Shown piece by piece: positions 18,101 through 24,961 of a stretch of DNA of 64,000 nucleotides (positions are counted from its first letter, which is position 1; every line of letters starts with the position of its first letter). The stretch is from the NCBI RefSeq assembly GCF_000422545.1, contig NZ_AULZ01000002.1, forward strand, positions 351,699-415,698. The letters are read 5' to 3'. The notes beneath the pieces were generated by a model. It was not told where the DNA came from, ran no database searches, and saw only the letters and a list, made by a program, of their open reading frames with translations. The DNA is from Desulfocurvibacter africanus subsp. africanus DSM 2603. GTDB lineage: Bacteria > Desulfobacterota > Desulfovibrionia > Desulfovibrionales > Desulfovibrionaceae. The position numbers and the translations under genes were made by a program.

Positions 18101-18426
18101 CAGAGGAATCCCTCGCCATATTTGATCTATTGAAAAAGGACGACCTTAGTAGGGACGACATCAAGCGGATTAAAACTGTGGCCGTTGATCTTCTGGATAA
18201 TTTAAAGGCTGAAAAGCTGAAAATCGACAACTGGCGAGAAAAAGAAGCAACACGCGATGCCGTCCGGACTGCAATCACAAACTTTTTGTGGGACGAAGAA
18301 ACAGGTCTCCCTGTTAATTCCTATGACGAAAATGATGTTATCCAAAAAGCTGAAGACGTCTTTACCCATGTCTTCAGAGCATATCCGACAATACCTTCTC
18401 CATATTTTTCCTCCCCATCAGCTTGA
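15178..18426 (+). CDS. hsdR: Type I restriction endonuclease subunit HsdR
   Basis: A 1082-residue motor-nuclease subunit. The N-terminal PD-(D/E)XK nuclease has D152 (RRADIVGF) and E166-x-K168 (FMELKN). SF2 translocase motifs include Walker A at 301-307 (TQGAGKS), DEAH at 404-407 (TDEAHRTQYG) and IGFTGTPLF, then a helical C-terminus. It cuts unmodified DNA after translocation. I prefer the TTG at 15178, 8 nt after GAAGGAGA, giving the family-typical start TPVSKYTEDTLVQQTTAAYL; an in-frame ATG at 15151 would overlap gajB. It closes the operon opened by hsdM, from which it is separated by six other defence genes and hsdS. Confidence 0.95.
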   Translation: MTPVSKYTEDTLVQQTTAAYLESQLGWDSVYAYNTETYGPDGTLGRDSDKEVVLTRYLREALEKLNPGLPDSAYDDAVRKITSTVASQTMLATNREKYELITNGVQVTFRNADGERVRERLKILDFSDPTNNHFLCVRELWVKGDLYRRRADIVGFVNGLPLLFMELKNVSKDIRAAFEQNFMDYKDTVPHLFHHNAIVVLANGVDAKLGSVSSKFEHFNDWKRLEEDEPGVVDMETLLKGVCDKRNLIDLIENFILFDESAGEPRKILARNHQFLGVNRAIEAVQDRESRQGKLGVFWHTQGAGKSYSIVFFTRKVHRKLGGNFTFVVLTDREDLDTQIYKTFAGCGVVDNDRDPCRASSGQHLSTLLAEHKAYVFSLIQKFNQEVDPESSYTDRNDVIVITDEAHRTQYGTLALNLRNALPHASYIGFTGTPLFSSDEITRRVFGDYISTYDFQRAVEDKATVPLYYDARGDKLGLAVGDLNERIAEKLEELETGDIDVEQRLEKELKRDYHIITAEKRLDQVAQDFVLHYSRAWETGKVMLVCIDKITCVRMHELILKNWNQRIADLETELKSAADEQDELYRRRLIQWMKETVAAVVVSEEQGEVDKFSKWGLDIKPHRRLIKEGIDLPESMRNKPQFRNLQRLEEAFKEEEHPFRIAIVCAMWLTGFDVPSLSTLYLDKPLKAHTLMQAIARANRVNAGKNNGLIVDYCGILKNLRKALATFAGQGDTGHGGDGGEIEPAKPEEELLADLSEAIAFVRAFLEQGGASLDDIINKTGFERNAAILKAKEAANENDQTRKRFEVMCREVFKKFKACINVKGVNSHRADYDAINVVYKSLQQDREQADISDIIRRLHEVVDEAIETDSSQAGHEGDPYDISKIDFDKLRKEFENSPRQRTTVQSLKDAIERRVNRLLLQNPLRTDFQQHYEGIVADYNREKDRATIEKTFEALIKFVQALSEEESRAVREGLTEESLAIFDLLKKDDLSRDDIKRIKTVAVDLLDNLKAEKLKIDNWREKEATRDAVRTAITNFLWDEETGLPVNSYDENDVIQKAEDVFTHVFRAYPTIPSPYFSSPSA

Positions 18427-18474
18427 AGCAGGTTAACACGACTCTGATGGAGTAAAATGCATAAGTCGGGTAAC

Positions 18475-18640
18475 CTACCAGACTTCCTCCACCTCAATCT
18501 CGCCCTTCAGCAATTCCTCGACCTTTCGTATAAACGCAAGGTTTTCTTCCGCCGCTGGTTTGACCTTTTCAATGCCCGATGCCTTCTTCCCGTCCTTCTC
18601 ATAATCCTCGCCCTTGCCCCCTTCCCAGGAAACTGGACCA
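18475..18640 (-). pseudogene. 3' remnant of an unidentified gene
   Basis: On the minus strand, a frame ending at TAG (18475-18477) reads as an ordinary hydrophilic protein C-terminus: SWEGGKGEDYEKDGKKASG, IEKVKPAAEENLAFIRKVEE, LLKGEIEVEEVW. Upstream of about 18640 the frame runs into a hairpin and loses protein character, with no start codon or ribosome site. It looks like the stump of a gene cut off by insertion of neighbouring DNA, marking a junction between the defence operon and the recombination module. I do not recognise the parent protein. Confidence 0.5.
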
Positions 18641-18658
18641 GTTTTTGGGAAGAGGGCA

Positions 18659-18685
18659 ACCCCGACACCTTGAAGGTGCCGGGGC
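18659..18685 (-). terminator. Terminator-like hairpin after the small-gene cluster
   Basis: CCCCGACACCTT and AAGGTGCCGGGG pair with one mismatch and a very short loop. It lies just beyond the stop of the 68-residue gene (18695) in its direction of transcription. The U-run is weak. Confidence 0.55.
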
Positions 18686-18694
18686 GTTTCTGGT

Positions 18695-18901
18695 TTACTC
18701 CACGGCTCTCACCTGCGCAGCCTCATTCGATTCAGCCGCACAGTGACCATCCTCCTCTTGGCAGTTCTCTGAGAGAGTATCGCCAGCTTTGTCATCGGCA
18801 TTCGTTGGCACACCCGAGGTATCGTCGGACATAGCCGCTGCCGCAAGCAGTCCCAGCGCACCGGTTACACAGCCTCCTACAAAGACCCAGAGCTTATTCA
18901 T
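18695..18901 (-). CDS. Small exported or membrane protein, 68 residues
   Basis: It begins MNKLWVFVGGCVTGALGLLA, a signal-anchor helix, followed by an acidic soluble tail with two cysteines (ENCQEEDGHC). GGAAGAGG precedes the ATG. It is the last of three tiny genes on the minus strand downstream of the VWA-protein gene. I do not recognise the family. The Gly-rich helix and the C-x6-C pair suggest an anchored periplasmic peptide (inference). Confidence 0.6.
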   Translation of the reverse strand: MNKLWVFVGGCVTGALGLLAAAAMSDDTSGVPTNADDKAGDTLSENCQEEDGHCAAESNEAAQVRAVE

Positions 18902-18927
18902 GCGTATCCTCTTCCTTCCGTTTGTGT

Positions 18928-18999
18928 TCAGTCGTCGAGTTGCTCCCTGACGAGTTCAAGCACGCCGATGGCGATGGCGATGATTGGCCCCCAGCTCAT
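18928..18999 (-). CDS. Putative 23-residue hydrophobic microprotein
   Basis: The frame encodes MSWGPIIAIAIGVLELVREQ followed by three acidic-tail residues: one short hydrophobic helix and a charged end. AAGAGAGG lies at suitable spacing upstream, and the ATG overlaps the stop of the preceding 45-residue frame by ATGA, which favours real coupled translation. Size and shape resemble holin-like or type I toxin-like peptides, but no family is recognised. Confidence 0.4.
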   Translation of the reverse strand: MSWGPIIAIAIGVLELVREQLDD

Positions 19000-19133
19000 G
19001 GGCACCTCTCTTGGTTATTTGATCCCAGGCCACTTCCAAGACGCCTCAGGCAGCAAGCCCACATGAAGCATCCCGATGGCGGCATTTTGCAGATCTGCCA
19101 TGGCAGGCATGGGCAGAATGGTAGCCAGCGCAT
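18996..19133 (-). CDS. Putative 45-residue Cys/Trp-rich microprotein
   Basis: It begins MRWLPFCPCLPWQICKMPPS and contains eight cysteines in 45 residues, after a strong AAGGAGA site six nt from the ATG. The composition is unusual for a random frame. It is the first of three small frames ending in the 68-residue protein; a terminator (19170-19196) separates this cluster from the VWA gene upstream, so it may have its own promoter. No known family is recognised. Confidence 0.4.
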   Translation of the reverse strand: MRWLPFCPCLPWQICKMPPSGCFMWACCLRRLGSGLGSNNQERCP

Positions 19134-19169
19134 AAATTCTCCTTGCTTGGCTAATGGTTCCTGAAAACA

Positions 19170-19196
19170 GAAGGGGGAGCACCAGGCTCCCCCTTC
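19170..19196 (-). terminator. Intrinsic terminator of the VWA-protein gene
   Basis: AGAAGGGGGAGC and GCTCCCCCTTCT form a perfect 12-bp stem around a 3-5 nt loop, with a short U-run (GTTTTC) on the minus strand. It lies 37 nt downstream of the VWA gene stop. Confidence 0.85.
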
Positions 19197-19232
19197 TCAA
19201 GGTCGTATATGTCATGATGCTCGGCAGGCCGT

Positions 19233-20822
19233 TCACCTGCGCATGAGCGCTCCTTGCAGCATCTCGAACATGGCCGGGGCCAGGTCTCCAAGCGAGCTGA
19301 TGCTCCGAGCCTTGCCCGGCAGAAGGCTTTCAATGCCTGTTGACCCTATGCCGATGCCATAGACCTCCATCCCAAGCCGATTGGCTTGCTCAGTCGCATC
19401 CAGCATGCACGGGACGGAATCCGGCTCCCCATCCGTCAGGATCAGGATGAGCTTGCGCTTCTCGGAGAGTAGCAGCATGTCTTGAAGCACCCACCACAGA
19501 GCCTCGCCCATGGGAGTGCTGCCCACGGGCCTGACCAGGACACGCTCATGGACGCGTTCCCCGTGCCTGATGATCTGCCCAATGGTCGCCCATGATCCTT
19601 TCCCCCCATGATCGTCCTGGACGAATCCGGCAGGGAACGCCGTCAGGGCCACGTTGATGGCGCAGGACTTAAGCGCCTTGGCCACGGCGAAGCAGGCCTT
19701 GGTCGCCAGTTGAAGCTGCTGGGCCATGGAAGATGAGCAGTCGAGCAGAATGTGGGCGGCGGTATCGATCCCCTGCCGCGTTCCTCTCCGCCTGAACACG
19801 CGCGGATCAGCCGTTGCGATGAGGTGGAGCCTGTGCGTGTCGAGCTTCCCCCTGCGACCCGTATGGTTTCTGACAAGTGTCGTGGTTTGCAGCAGCCCGA
19901 GCAGTCGCGTCTTCAGGGCTACCGAGGCCTGACGCACCTCCTTCAGTTCATCGTTTGATAGGGGGAAGGTCGGCTTGGGCCTGGGAGTCGCCACAGTCAC
20001 GCACTGGTCCGGATTGTCAGGAATCATCTGTCCCAGGGCCTCGGCCAGAATCGAGCCCATCTCCTTGGGAAGAGAATCAGTATCGGCGTGGAGCAAATCC
20101 CGAAGACACTTTCTGGCATCGTCCGGGTCAGTCTCGCCGTCATCTTGTCCCGAGTCTTCAGCCTGACCAGAACCGCCTGGCTTGGTCGTTTGAGACGGCT
20201 GCTCCGATTCCTGGGCAAGCAGAGCAGCCAGTTGCTTGGCATATGCAAAGCCGTCCCCGGTTGACCTGCATCCGGCACGTACCGCGTCCAGGATGAACTC
20301 CATTTGTATTCTCAGTCCGGGAAAGTAGCCGTCGATCAACCACGCCAGGTCATCCCGCTGGAAGGCCAAGGCCGGCACGTCCCAGGAGCGCACCGTCATG
20401 AGCAGCCAATTCAGGACGTGCAGGGCTGGATTGCTGGTGGCGTCTGCTGCGTTTTCGCTTCCGAAGAGGTACTTAATCAGCCAGTTGAAGTTCTGGCGAC
20501 AGCCTGGGAAGAGCGCAGCCAGCCTGTTCTCCACGCGCCAGTCCTCGATTGTGTTCCAGATGTGCATTTCAAGGGGTGTAAGCTCGGCCTCCTTGAGTGC
20601 TCCGAAGTCGGTCTCTCGCAGGTGGGCGGATTCGTGGTCGATGTAACCCCTGGCCAGATTTACGAGGATCTCCGGCGCATCCAGAGGCAGGGAGGGCAGA
20701 TGGATGGCCTTGCCGTCGGTGTAGGCCACCTGGCCTCCTATCTCGACCTTCACCCCGTATTTCCGGCCAAGAACGCTCGCCACCAGGGGCAGCGAGCGCA
20801 TGACCGCTTTTGGATCGTGCAT
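19233..20822 (-). CDS. VWA-domain protein, CobT-like partner of a MoxR-type ATPase
   Basis: A 529-residue protein. The N-terminal half has YIDHESAHLRETDFG and HIWNTIEDWRVENRL, as in CobT-type proteins, then an acidic Asp/Gly-rich linker (about 235-260). The C-terminal von Willebrand A domain (about 355-525) has the metal-site motif DCSSSM, then GSTPMGEAL and LTDGEPD. In cobaltochelatase, CobS (AAA) and CobT (VWA) act as a chaperone pair; here there is no cobalamin gene nearby, so the pair more likely remodels a nucleoprotein complex of the mobile element. The start at 20822 follows GGGAGA; longer in-frame starts would overlap the upstream gene. Confidence 0.8.
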   Translation of the reverse strand: MHDPKAVMRSLPLVASVLGRKYGVKVEIGGQVAYTDGKAIHLPSLPLDAPEILVNLARGYIDHESAHLRETDFGALKEAELTPLEMHIWNTIEDWRVENRLAALFPGCRQNFNWLIKYLFGSENAADATSNPALHVLNWLLMTVRSWDVPALAFQRDDLAWLIDGYFPGLRIQMEFILDAVRAGCRSTGDGFAYAKQLAALLAQESEQPSQTTKPGGSGQAEDSGQDDGETDPDDARKCLRDLLHADTDSLPKEMGSILAEALGQMIPDNPDQCVTVATPRPKPTFPLSNDELKEVRQASVALKTRLLGLLQTTTLVRNHTGRRGKLDTHRLHLIATADPRVFRRRGTRQGIDTAAHILLDCSSSMAQQLQLATKACFAVAKALKSCAINVALTAFPAGFVQDDHGGKGSWATIGQIIRHGERVHERVLVRPVGSTPMGEALWWVLQDMLLLSEKRKLILILTDGEPDSVPCMLDATEQANRLGMEVYGIGIGSTGIESLLPGKARSISSLGDLAPAMFEMLQGALMRR

Positions 20823-20838
20823 GGTCGTCTCCCGCTTG

Positions 20839-21867
20839 TTACCAGAGCCCACAATTCGGCAGTACAGGCTGAGGCCGTGCATCCGGCAGGTCCTCGGGGA
20901 AGACAGGGCCGTCGTCGGCATCAAGGATCTCGGCGATGTCCACGGGCATGTCTTGTCCCACGTCTTGTGGGACGGTGTTGGGACAAGAGGACACCTGAGC
21001 GCATCCGCCGGCCAGGAGCCCGTCCAGGATGGCGGCAGGAGTGCAGCCTTCGATGATCTTCTGGCCGTGCTCAATGAGCGCCTGGGGATCGCGCAGCAAG
21101 GCCACGAGCCCCTGGAGCATGAGCAGACGTCCGCCCCGTATCATTCCTCTGCGGGGCAGGCTGGCAAAGGCGGTCTGGATGAGATCGGCAATAGGTGCCA
21201 CACGGGGTTCGATGAAGGTAAGCCCCGCAAGTTTTTGCTGAATGGTTCGAAGGGGTGAGAGCGCCTTGTGGGTCACCTCTAGCTTGCCGGCAAAGCTCTT
21301 GTGCCAAGCCTCGCTTGCGGACTTGGCCACCTCGTCGAAGAGCGTGTTACCTAACCCGCGCATCTCCTCCTTAAGTCCCTCGTCAATGGGCGTATTCGTC
21401 CCCGGCGGCATAATCCGGTAGACCTGCCACGTAAATCCCAGGCGGCTTCGAACGTAGTCGGCGCTGACTGTTGAGTCGGCGATGAGCTGTTCCCAGCCGG
21501 TATGCCTGGAAATCCACTCCTGCACCGCTTGGTCATAGCGGGAGAGGAAGTCGGTCTTGGCGGCAGCGAACTCGCTTTGGATCTTGCGCAGTTCCTCCAC
21601 GAGTCCTTCCGCCTTGTCCGCAGGTATGCCCCAGCCACCAAGAAAACGGACACCATGCCGATCAAGCAGGCTCACCGCGCGAGCCTTGAGCATGCCGAAG
21701 ACCTTAAGCTCCTCGGGATTGCAGACTCGCTTGCTGCCAAGAGAGGCCAGTTCCTCGGGCGGAAGCTCTGCGCCTCCGAAGTCGGCCGGGGTGAGCTTCC
21801 TGCGGGCTGTCCAGATGGTCACGTCCAGGTTGATGGCCATGAGGCAGTCGAGAATTCTGTCGGTCAT
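20839..21867 (-). CDS. DUF3150 family protein
   Basis: A 342-residue protein beginning MTDRILDCLMAINLDVTIWT, then ARRKLTPADFGG, which matches what I recall of DUF3150 proteins encoded beside CobS/CobT-like pairs in phages and integrative elements. It is mostly helical, with a conserved-looking FGMLKARAVSLLDRHGVRF and WISRHTGWEQLI. Its biochemical role is unknown. It lies between the AAA and VWA genes (16 nt from the VWA start), suggesting that the three products form one complex. Confidence 0.65.
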   Translation of the reverse strand: MTDRILDCLMAINLDVTIWTARRKLTPADFGGAELPPEELASLGSKRVCNPEELKVFGMLKARAVSLLDRHGVRFLGGWGIPADKAEGLVEELRKIQSEFAAAKTDFLSRYDQAVQEWISRHTGWEQLIADSTVSADYVRSRLGFTWQVYRIMPPGTNTPIDEGLKEEMRGLGNTLFDEVAKSASEAWHKSFAGKLEVTHKALSPLRTIQQKLAGLTFIEPRVAPIADLIQTAFASLPRRGMIRGGRLLMLQGLVALLRDPQALIEHGQKIIEGCTPAAILDGLLAGGCAQVSSCPNTVPQDVGQDMPVDIAEILDADDGPVFPEDLPDARPQPVLPNCGLW

Positions 21868-21884
21868 GTCTTCCTCCTGAAAAC

Positions 21885-21914
21885 GAAGAGAGCCCCGAGT
21901 AAGGGGCTCTCTTC
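21885..21914 (-). terminator. Perfect hairpin between the AAA and DUF3150 genes
   Basis: GAAGAGAGCCCC and GGGGCTCTCTTC form a 12-bp stem with loop GAGTAA, between two same-direction genes. The minus-strand 3' side reads into TTTTC before the DUF3150 ribosome site. It may be a partial terminator that lowers expression of the downstream pair, or a processing stem. Confidence 0.7.
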
Positions 21915-21953
21915 AGGTTTGTTTCTTACGAAGATCTGGTTGATGCATTGCGG

Positions 21954-22937
21954 CTAGCTCCCAATAGACATGGGGAATATGCGCTGCACAAGCTCGTGCA
22001 GGACCGCCCTTGTCTCGCGTGTGGCCCGATATCCCAGAGCACGGTCCAGGGCATAGGACACGGGCTGGACACCCTGTCTGGCAAGCGGATGGAAACGGAC
22101 CATGAGGTCTGCCCAGCGAATCAGAGTGCGGGTCGAGAACGTCACTTCGATGCTGGAGCCGTAGCCTGCTCCGGCTTCACCCATGAACAGTCGGCGCACT
22201 TCGTTTGCGAACTCGACCATCTTCTTGCGGATCGCTTCTGGCAGGATGGGCGCACAGCTCTCAAGGAGCCTCTCCTCGGCTTCTGGTGCCGGGTAGCCCA
22301 TCTCGCACAGCCAGAAGCGGTCGAGAAAGGCCAGGTTCTGCCTGAGCGTGCCCTGATAGAGTCCGGTTTCATCCGAGCCTCCGTTGGTGTTGCCCGTGGC
22401 CGCGAAGCGAAACATTGGTGATGGCGTGATGAGTTCCCCTCCGTTCTCCGGGATGCACAGGGGCTCTCCATCCAGGATGCCGTTCAGGCCCGCAGCGGTT
22501 GCCGGATCAAGCAAATCGATTTCGTTCAGCAGGAAGAGCCCGCCATGCTTCATGGCCAATGCCAGGGGGCCGTACTGAAACTCCATGTTGTCCTGGCGAA
22601 GGCTCAAGTGGCCAACCAGATCTGGGAATTCCAGCCGGCCGTGGCCCGTGATCTCGAATACGGGGTAGTTGAGGCGCGAGGCGAGCTGCTTGATGGCGCT
22701 CGTCTTGCCGCTGCCGGTTGGGCCGAAAACGTAAAGCGGATCGGACGTATTCATGAACCAGACAATGATGTCTCTGCTGGCCTCGTGGAAAAGGTATCCG
22801 GGATCAGGTGCAGGCGTGTAGGCACACGGGGCTGCATAGCCCTTGACCATGCGCCCTGACGGGGCGGCGCTGAACACGGCCCCGGCATCGGCGTCAGTGA
22901 CCGTGAGGTCTCTCAAGTCGTAAAAGGGATGAGTCAT
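21954..22937 (-). CDS. MoxR/CobS-like AAA ATPase
   Basis: A 327-residue AAA+ ATPase. Walker A: FGPTGSGKTS near residue 72; Walker B: GGLFLLNEIDLL; sensor 1 region: FRFAATGNTNGG; then the second-region arginines RQNLAFLDRFW. A start at 22937 is supported by AAGGAGAT; an in-frame ATG at 22997 is weaker. CobS/MoxR-type ATPases work with VWA partners, one of which is encoded two genes on. In its element the likely substrate is a DNA-processing complex (inference from the adjacent recombinase and nuclease genes). Confidence 0.85.
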   Translation of the reverse strand: MTHPFYDLRDLTVTDADAGAVFSAAPSGRMVKGYAAPCAYTPAPDPGYLFHEASRDIIVWFMNTSDPLYVFGPTGSGKTSAIKQLASRLNYPVFEITGHGRLEFPDLVGHLSLRQDNMEFQYGPLALAMKHGGLFLLNEIDLLDPATAAGLNGILDGEPLCIPENGGELITPSPMFRFAATGNTNGGSDETGLYQGTLRQNLAFLDRFWLCEMGYPAPEAEERLLESCAPILPEAIRKKMVEFANEVRRLFMGEAGAGYGSSIEVTFSTRTLIRWADLMVRFHPLARQGVQPVSYALDRALGYRATRETRAVLHELVQRIFPMSIGS

Positions 22938-23017
22938 GGTGATCTCCTTGGGAGCGAGATGTGGCTTTGACAGGAAATGGAGCGGGATGTATTTCAAAGC
23001 GAATACAGGAGGGACAT

Positions 23018-23260
23018 ATGCAAAGCCCCACCACGATCCGCCTGGATCAGGACACGCTGGCGCGGCTCGATGAGGTCGCGGCGGCCACGGACAGCACGCG
23101 AGCAGCGGTCATCAAGGAGGCCGTGGCTCAGTATCTGGAGTACGACGCCTGGTTTCGCGCGAAGGTTAGGCAGGGTCTTGAGGCTGCCCGAGCAGGGCAG
23201 GTCGTGAGCCATGACGAGGCCAAGAGCCGCATTCGGGCTCTGGGCATCCATGTTGATTGA
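23018..23260 (+). CDS. Type II antitoxin, ribbon-helix-helix (CopG-like)
   Basis: An 80-residue protein starting MQSPTTIRLDQDTLARLDEV, the DNA-binding strand and helix of a ribbon-helix-helix dimer, followed by AAVIKEAVAQYLEYDAWF. The C-terminal 30 residues would bind the toxin. A strong AGGAGGG precedes the ATG. It overlaps the toxin frame by 11 nt. The pair faces opposite to the genes on both sides. Confidence 0.88.
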   Translation: MQSPTTIRLDQDTLARLDEVAAATDSTRAAVIKEAVAQYLEYDAWFRAKVRQGLEAARAGQVVSHDEAKSRIRALGIHVD

Positions 23261-23537
23261 GTGGTCGGCCCCGGCGCTTGGGGACCTGGAAGATCTCGTC
23301 AGCTACTTGCGCCAGGATGACGAGGCGACAGCTACGGCCATAGTGAACCGAGTGTTCGCGGCAGCCGAGATGCTTACGAGCTTTCCACGGGCGGGAAGGG
23401 AAGGACGAGTCAAAGGCACGCGCGAGCTTCTGGTGAAGCGTGCGCCGTATGTCTTGGTCTACACGGTCGAGGAGGGCCGTTTGATCATCCTGCGTGCCCT
23501 GCATGAGCGCAGGGATTGGCCTGGGAGTGGCGAGTAG
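23250..23537 (+). CDS. Type II toxin, ParE/RelE superfamily
   Basis: A 95-residue toxin: IEWSAPALGDLEDLVSYL forms the first strand and helix; RAPYVLVYTVEEGRLIILRA the C-terminal sheet, ending LHERRDWP, a typical ParE/RelE ending. Overlap with the antitoxin implies coupled translation. Sequence does not tell whether the target is gyrase or mRNA. It is inserted against the grain of the recombination operon. Confidence 0.88.
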   Translation: MLIEWSAPALGDLEDLVSYLRQDDEATATAIVNRVFAAAEMLTSFPRAGREGRVKGTRELLVKRAPYVLVYTVEEGRLIILRALHERRDWPGSGE

Positions 23538-23565
23538 GGGCTATTCATAGGATTCTCACGAAGAG

Positions 23566-24858
23566 CTAGCCTGGGCAGAGCGAGGCTTCGTCGGTAGCAC
23601 AGGCATTCTTCCCTCTCTTGTTGATTCTTCCAATAGTCAGCCGCTCATAGGGCTGTCCCGCCTTCTGGACTTGCGTCAGGGCGTCCCTGGCCTTGTCTTC
23701 ATCGCCTGTCAGGGCCAGAAGTTCGGCCAAAAGCGCTGCCTGGTCGATGCTCTTTCTGCCGGGCATGGTTGCTACTCGAAAGCGGTAATCAGTGCTTGCA
23801 AGCCATAAAGGATATTTTTGATCTTGATGGGCCGCGAAACGCTGGAAGGCCGATCGGATGCGATTTTCAAGATCCTCAATACTGCCTTCCAGGGCGAGCT
23901 TTTGCTCCTTGAGGACATCAAGCTGCACAAGGTCAGAAGCGTATTCGGGAGGTAGCTCGACCTGCTGCCCCTTGATGCTCATGGGACGGAACTTGGGACA
24001 ATCCGAGTTTGCCTCGCACCAGTCGCATAGCGGATGGAACCCGCTACAGGTAGGCACATCGTTCAGGGCAATGCTGCCGCCTCGGACATCCTCAAGTGAC
24101 CTCCAAAGTGACCGGGCGGTTTGCAGGCAGACATCAAGCATGCTCCGGTTGGGTTGGTAGGGGCCAAACGCCTTGGCATCCGACATGGACACCGAGAGCA
24201 CCCAGCCTTCGATGGCGACTGCTCCCGCATCGTTTGGCAGATCGATTCCGAACAGGATTTTCGCGACTTCCGGGAAGCTCTTGCGAGTGAAGACCGTTTG
24301 ACCCTGCGCATCCCTCAAGTTGAAGCAGGGCCGGTTCCAGGTGGTCTGGAGAAGGCCCAATTGACCATAGAGCTGGATCTCGTTGGAGGCATAAAGCGTC
24401 TCGGGCAGGCGTTCGTTGCTTTTCAGTTCCAGAATCCGCACGGCAGGAGCGTTGCCGCCCCAGACAAGCGTCAAATCAAGATGCGCCTTGATGGGCACAC
24501 CAAAGCAGGTGGCCTCGATCTCAAGCTGAGGGATGAGGTGTAGGCCGGCGGCACCCAGTGCTGAGGCAATGCCTGCCTCCTGCCAGTGGCCACGCTGAAG
24601 GATAAGCTCGCGTCTGAGCAACTGCCGCATGCGCGAATCGTCCGCAGGCACATCCGAGTGCTCATATCGTACAGTGGACTGGAGCTTGCCTGAGACCGTT
24701 GCGCGAAGGCATTCAAGGGCTCTGCCGATGTCCGACATGCCAACGTAGCCTGTGCGGTCCCCAAGCTGAGTCATAGTGCTGTTTTGAGAGTGGGTCTGAA
24801 GGCCCTTGGCGAGAAGACTGAGCAAGGCAGTAGATCTGGTGGGAAGGTTTAAATCCAT
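23566..24858 (-). CDS. PD-(D/E)XK exonuclease, RecB/Cas4-like, with a C-terminal cysteine cluster
   Basis: A 430-residue protein. The nuclease core has the aspartate in KAHLDLTLVW, the E-x-K in RILELKSNERL and the following motif NEIQLYGQLGLL. Further on, TCSGFHPLCDWCEANSDCP gives C-x7-C-x2-C-x5-C, like the Fe-S cluster of Cas4/AddB nucleases. The last 130 residues are helical with an RxxA-rich tail. The start at 24858 follows GGAGAG; an open extension upstream overlaps the ERF gene and is not used. Next to an annealing protein, it probably supplies 3' single strands, as in exonuclease/annealase pairs. Confidence 0.78.
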   Translation of the reverse strand: MDLNLPTRSTALLSLLAKGLQTHSQNSTMTQLGDRTGYVGMSDIGRALECLRATVSGKLQSTVRYEHSDVPADDSRMRQLLRRELILQRGHWQEAGIASALGAAGLHLIPQLEIEATCFGVPIKAHLDLTLVWGGNAPAVRILELKSNERLPETLYASNEIQLYGQLGLLQTTWNRPCFNLRDAQGQTVFTRKSFPEVAKILFGIDLPNDAGAVAIEGWVLSVSMSDAKAFGPYQPNRSMLDVCLQTARSLWRSLEDVRGGSIALNDVPTCSGFHPLCDWCEANSDCPKFRPMSIKGQQVELPPEYASDLVQLDVLKEQKLALEGSIEDLENRIRSAFQRFAAHQDQKYPLWLASTDYRFRVATMPGRKSIDQAALLAELLALTGDEDKARDALTQVQKAGQPYERLTIGRINKRGKNACATDEASLCPG

Positions 24859-24961
24859 GGCTCTCTCCGAAGAATTCGACGGGAGAGTCCCCAGCAGAGA
24901 CTTTCCCAGCCGGGCTTCCACGGCATCCGTGGCCGTGATCAGGTGATGTCGCTTGCTACTA

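Noticed and set aside
19015..19236. 73-residue minus-strand frame
   Set aside because: It starts inside the VWA gene region and runs through a strong terminator; the 45-residue frame with a good ribosome site is preferred.
19233..22937. True cobaltochelatase CobS/CobT genes
   Set aside because: The AAA and VWA proteins resemble CobS/CobT, but no CobN or cobalamin gene is nearby and the neighbours are recombination genes.
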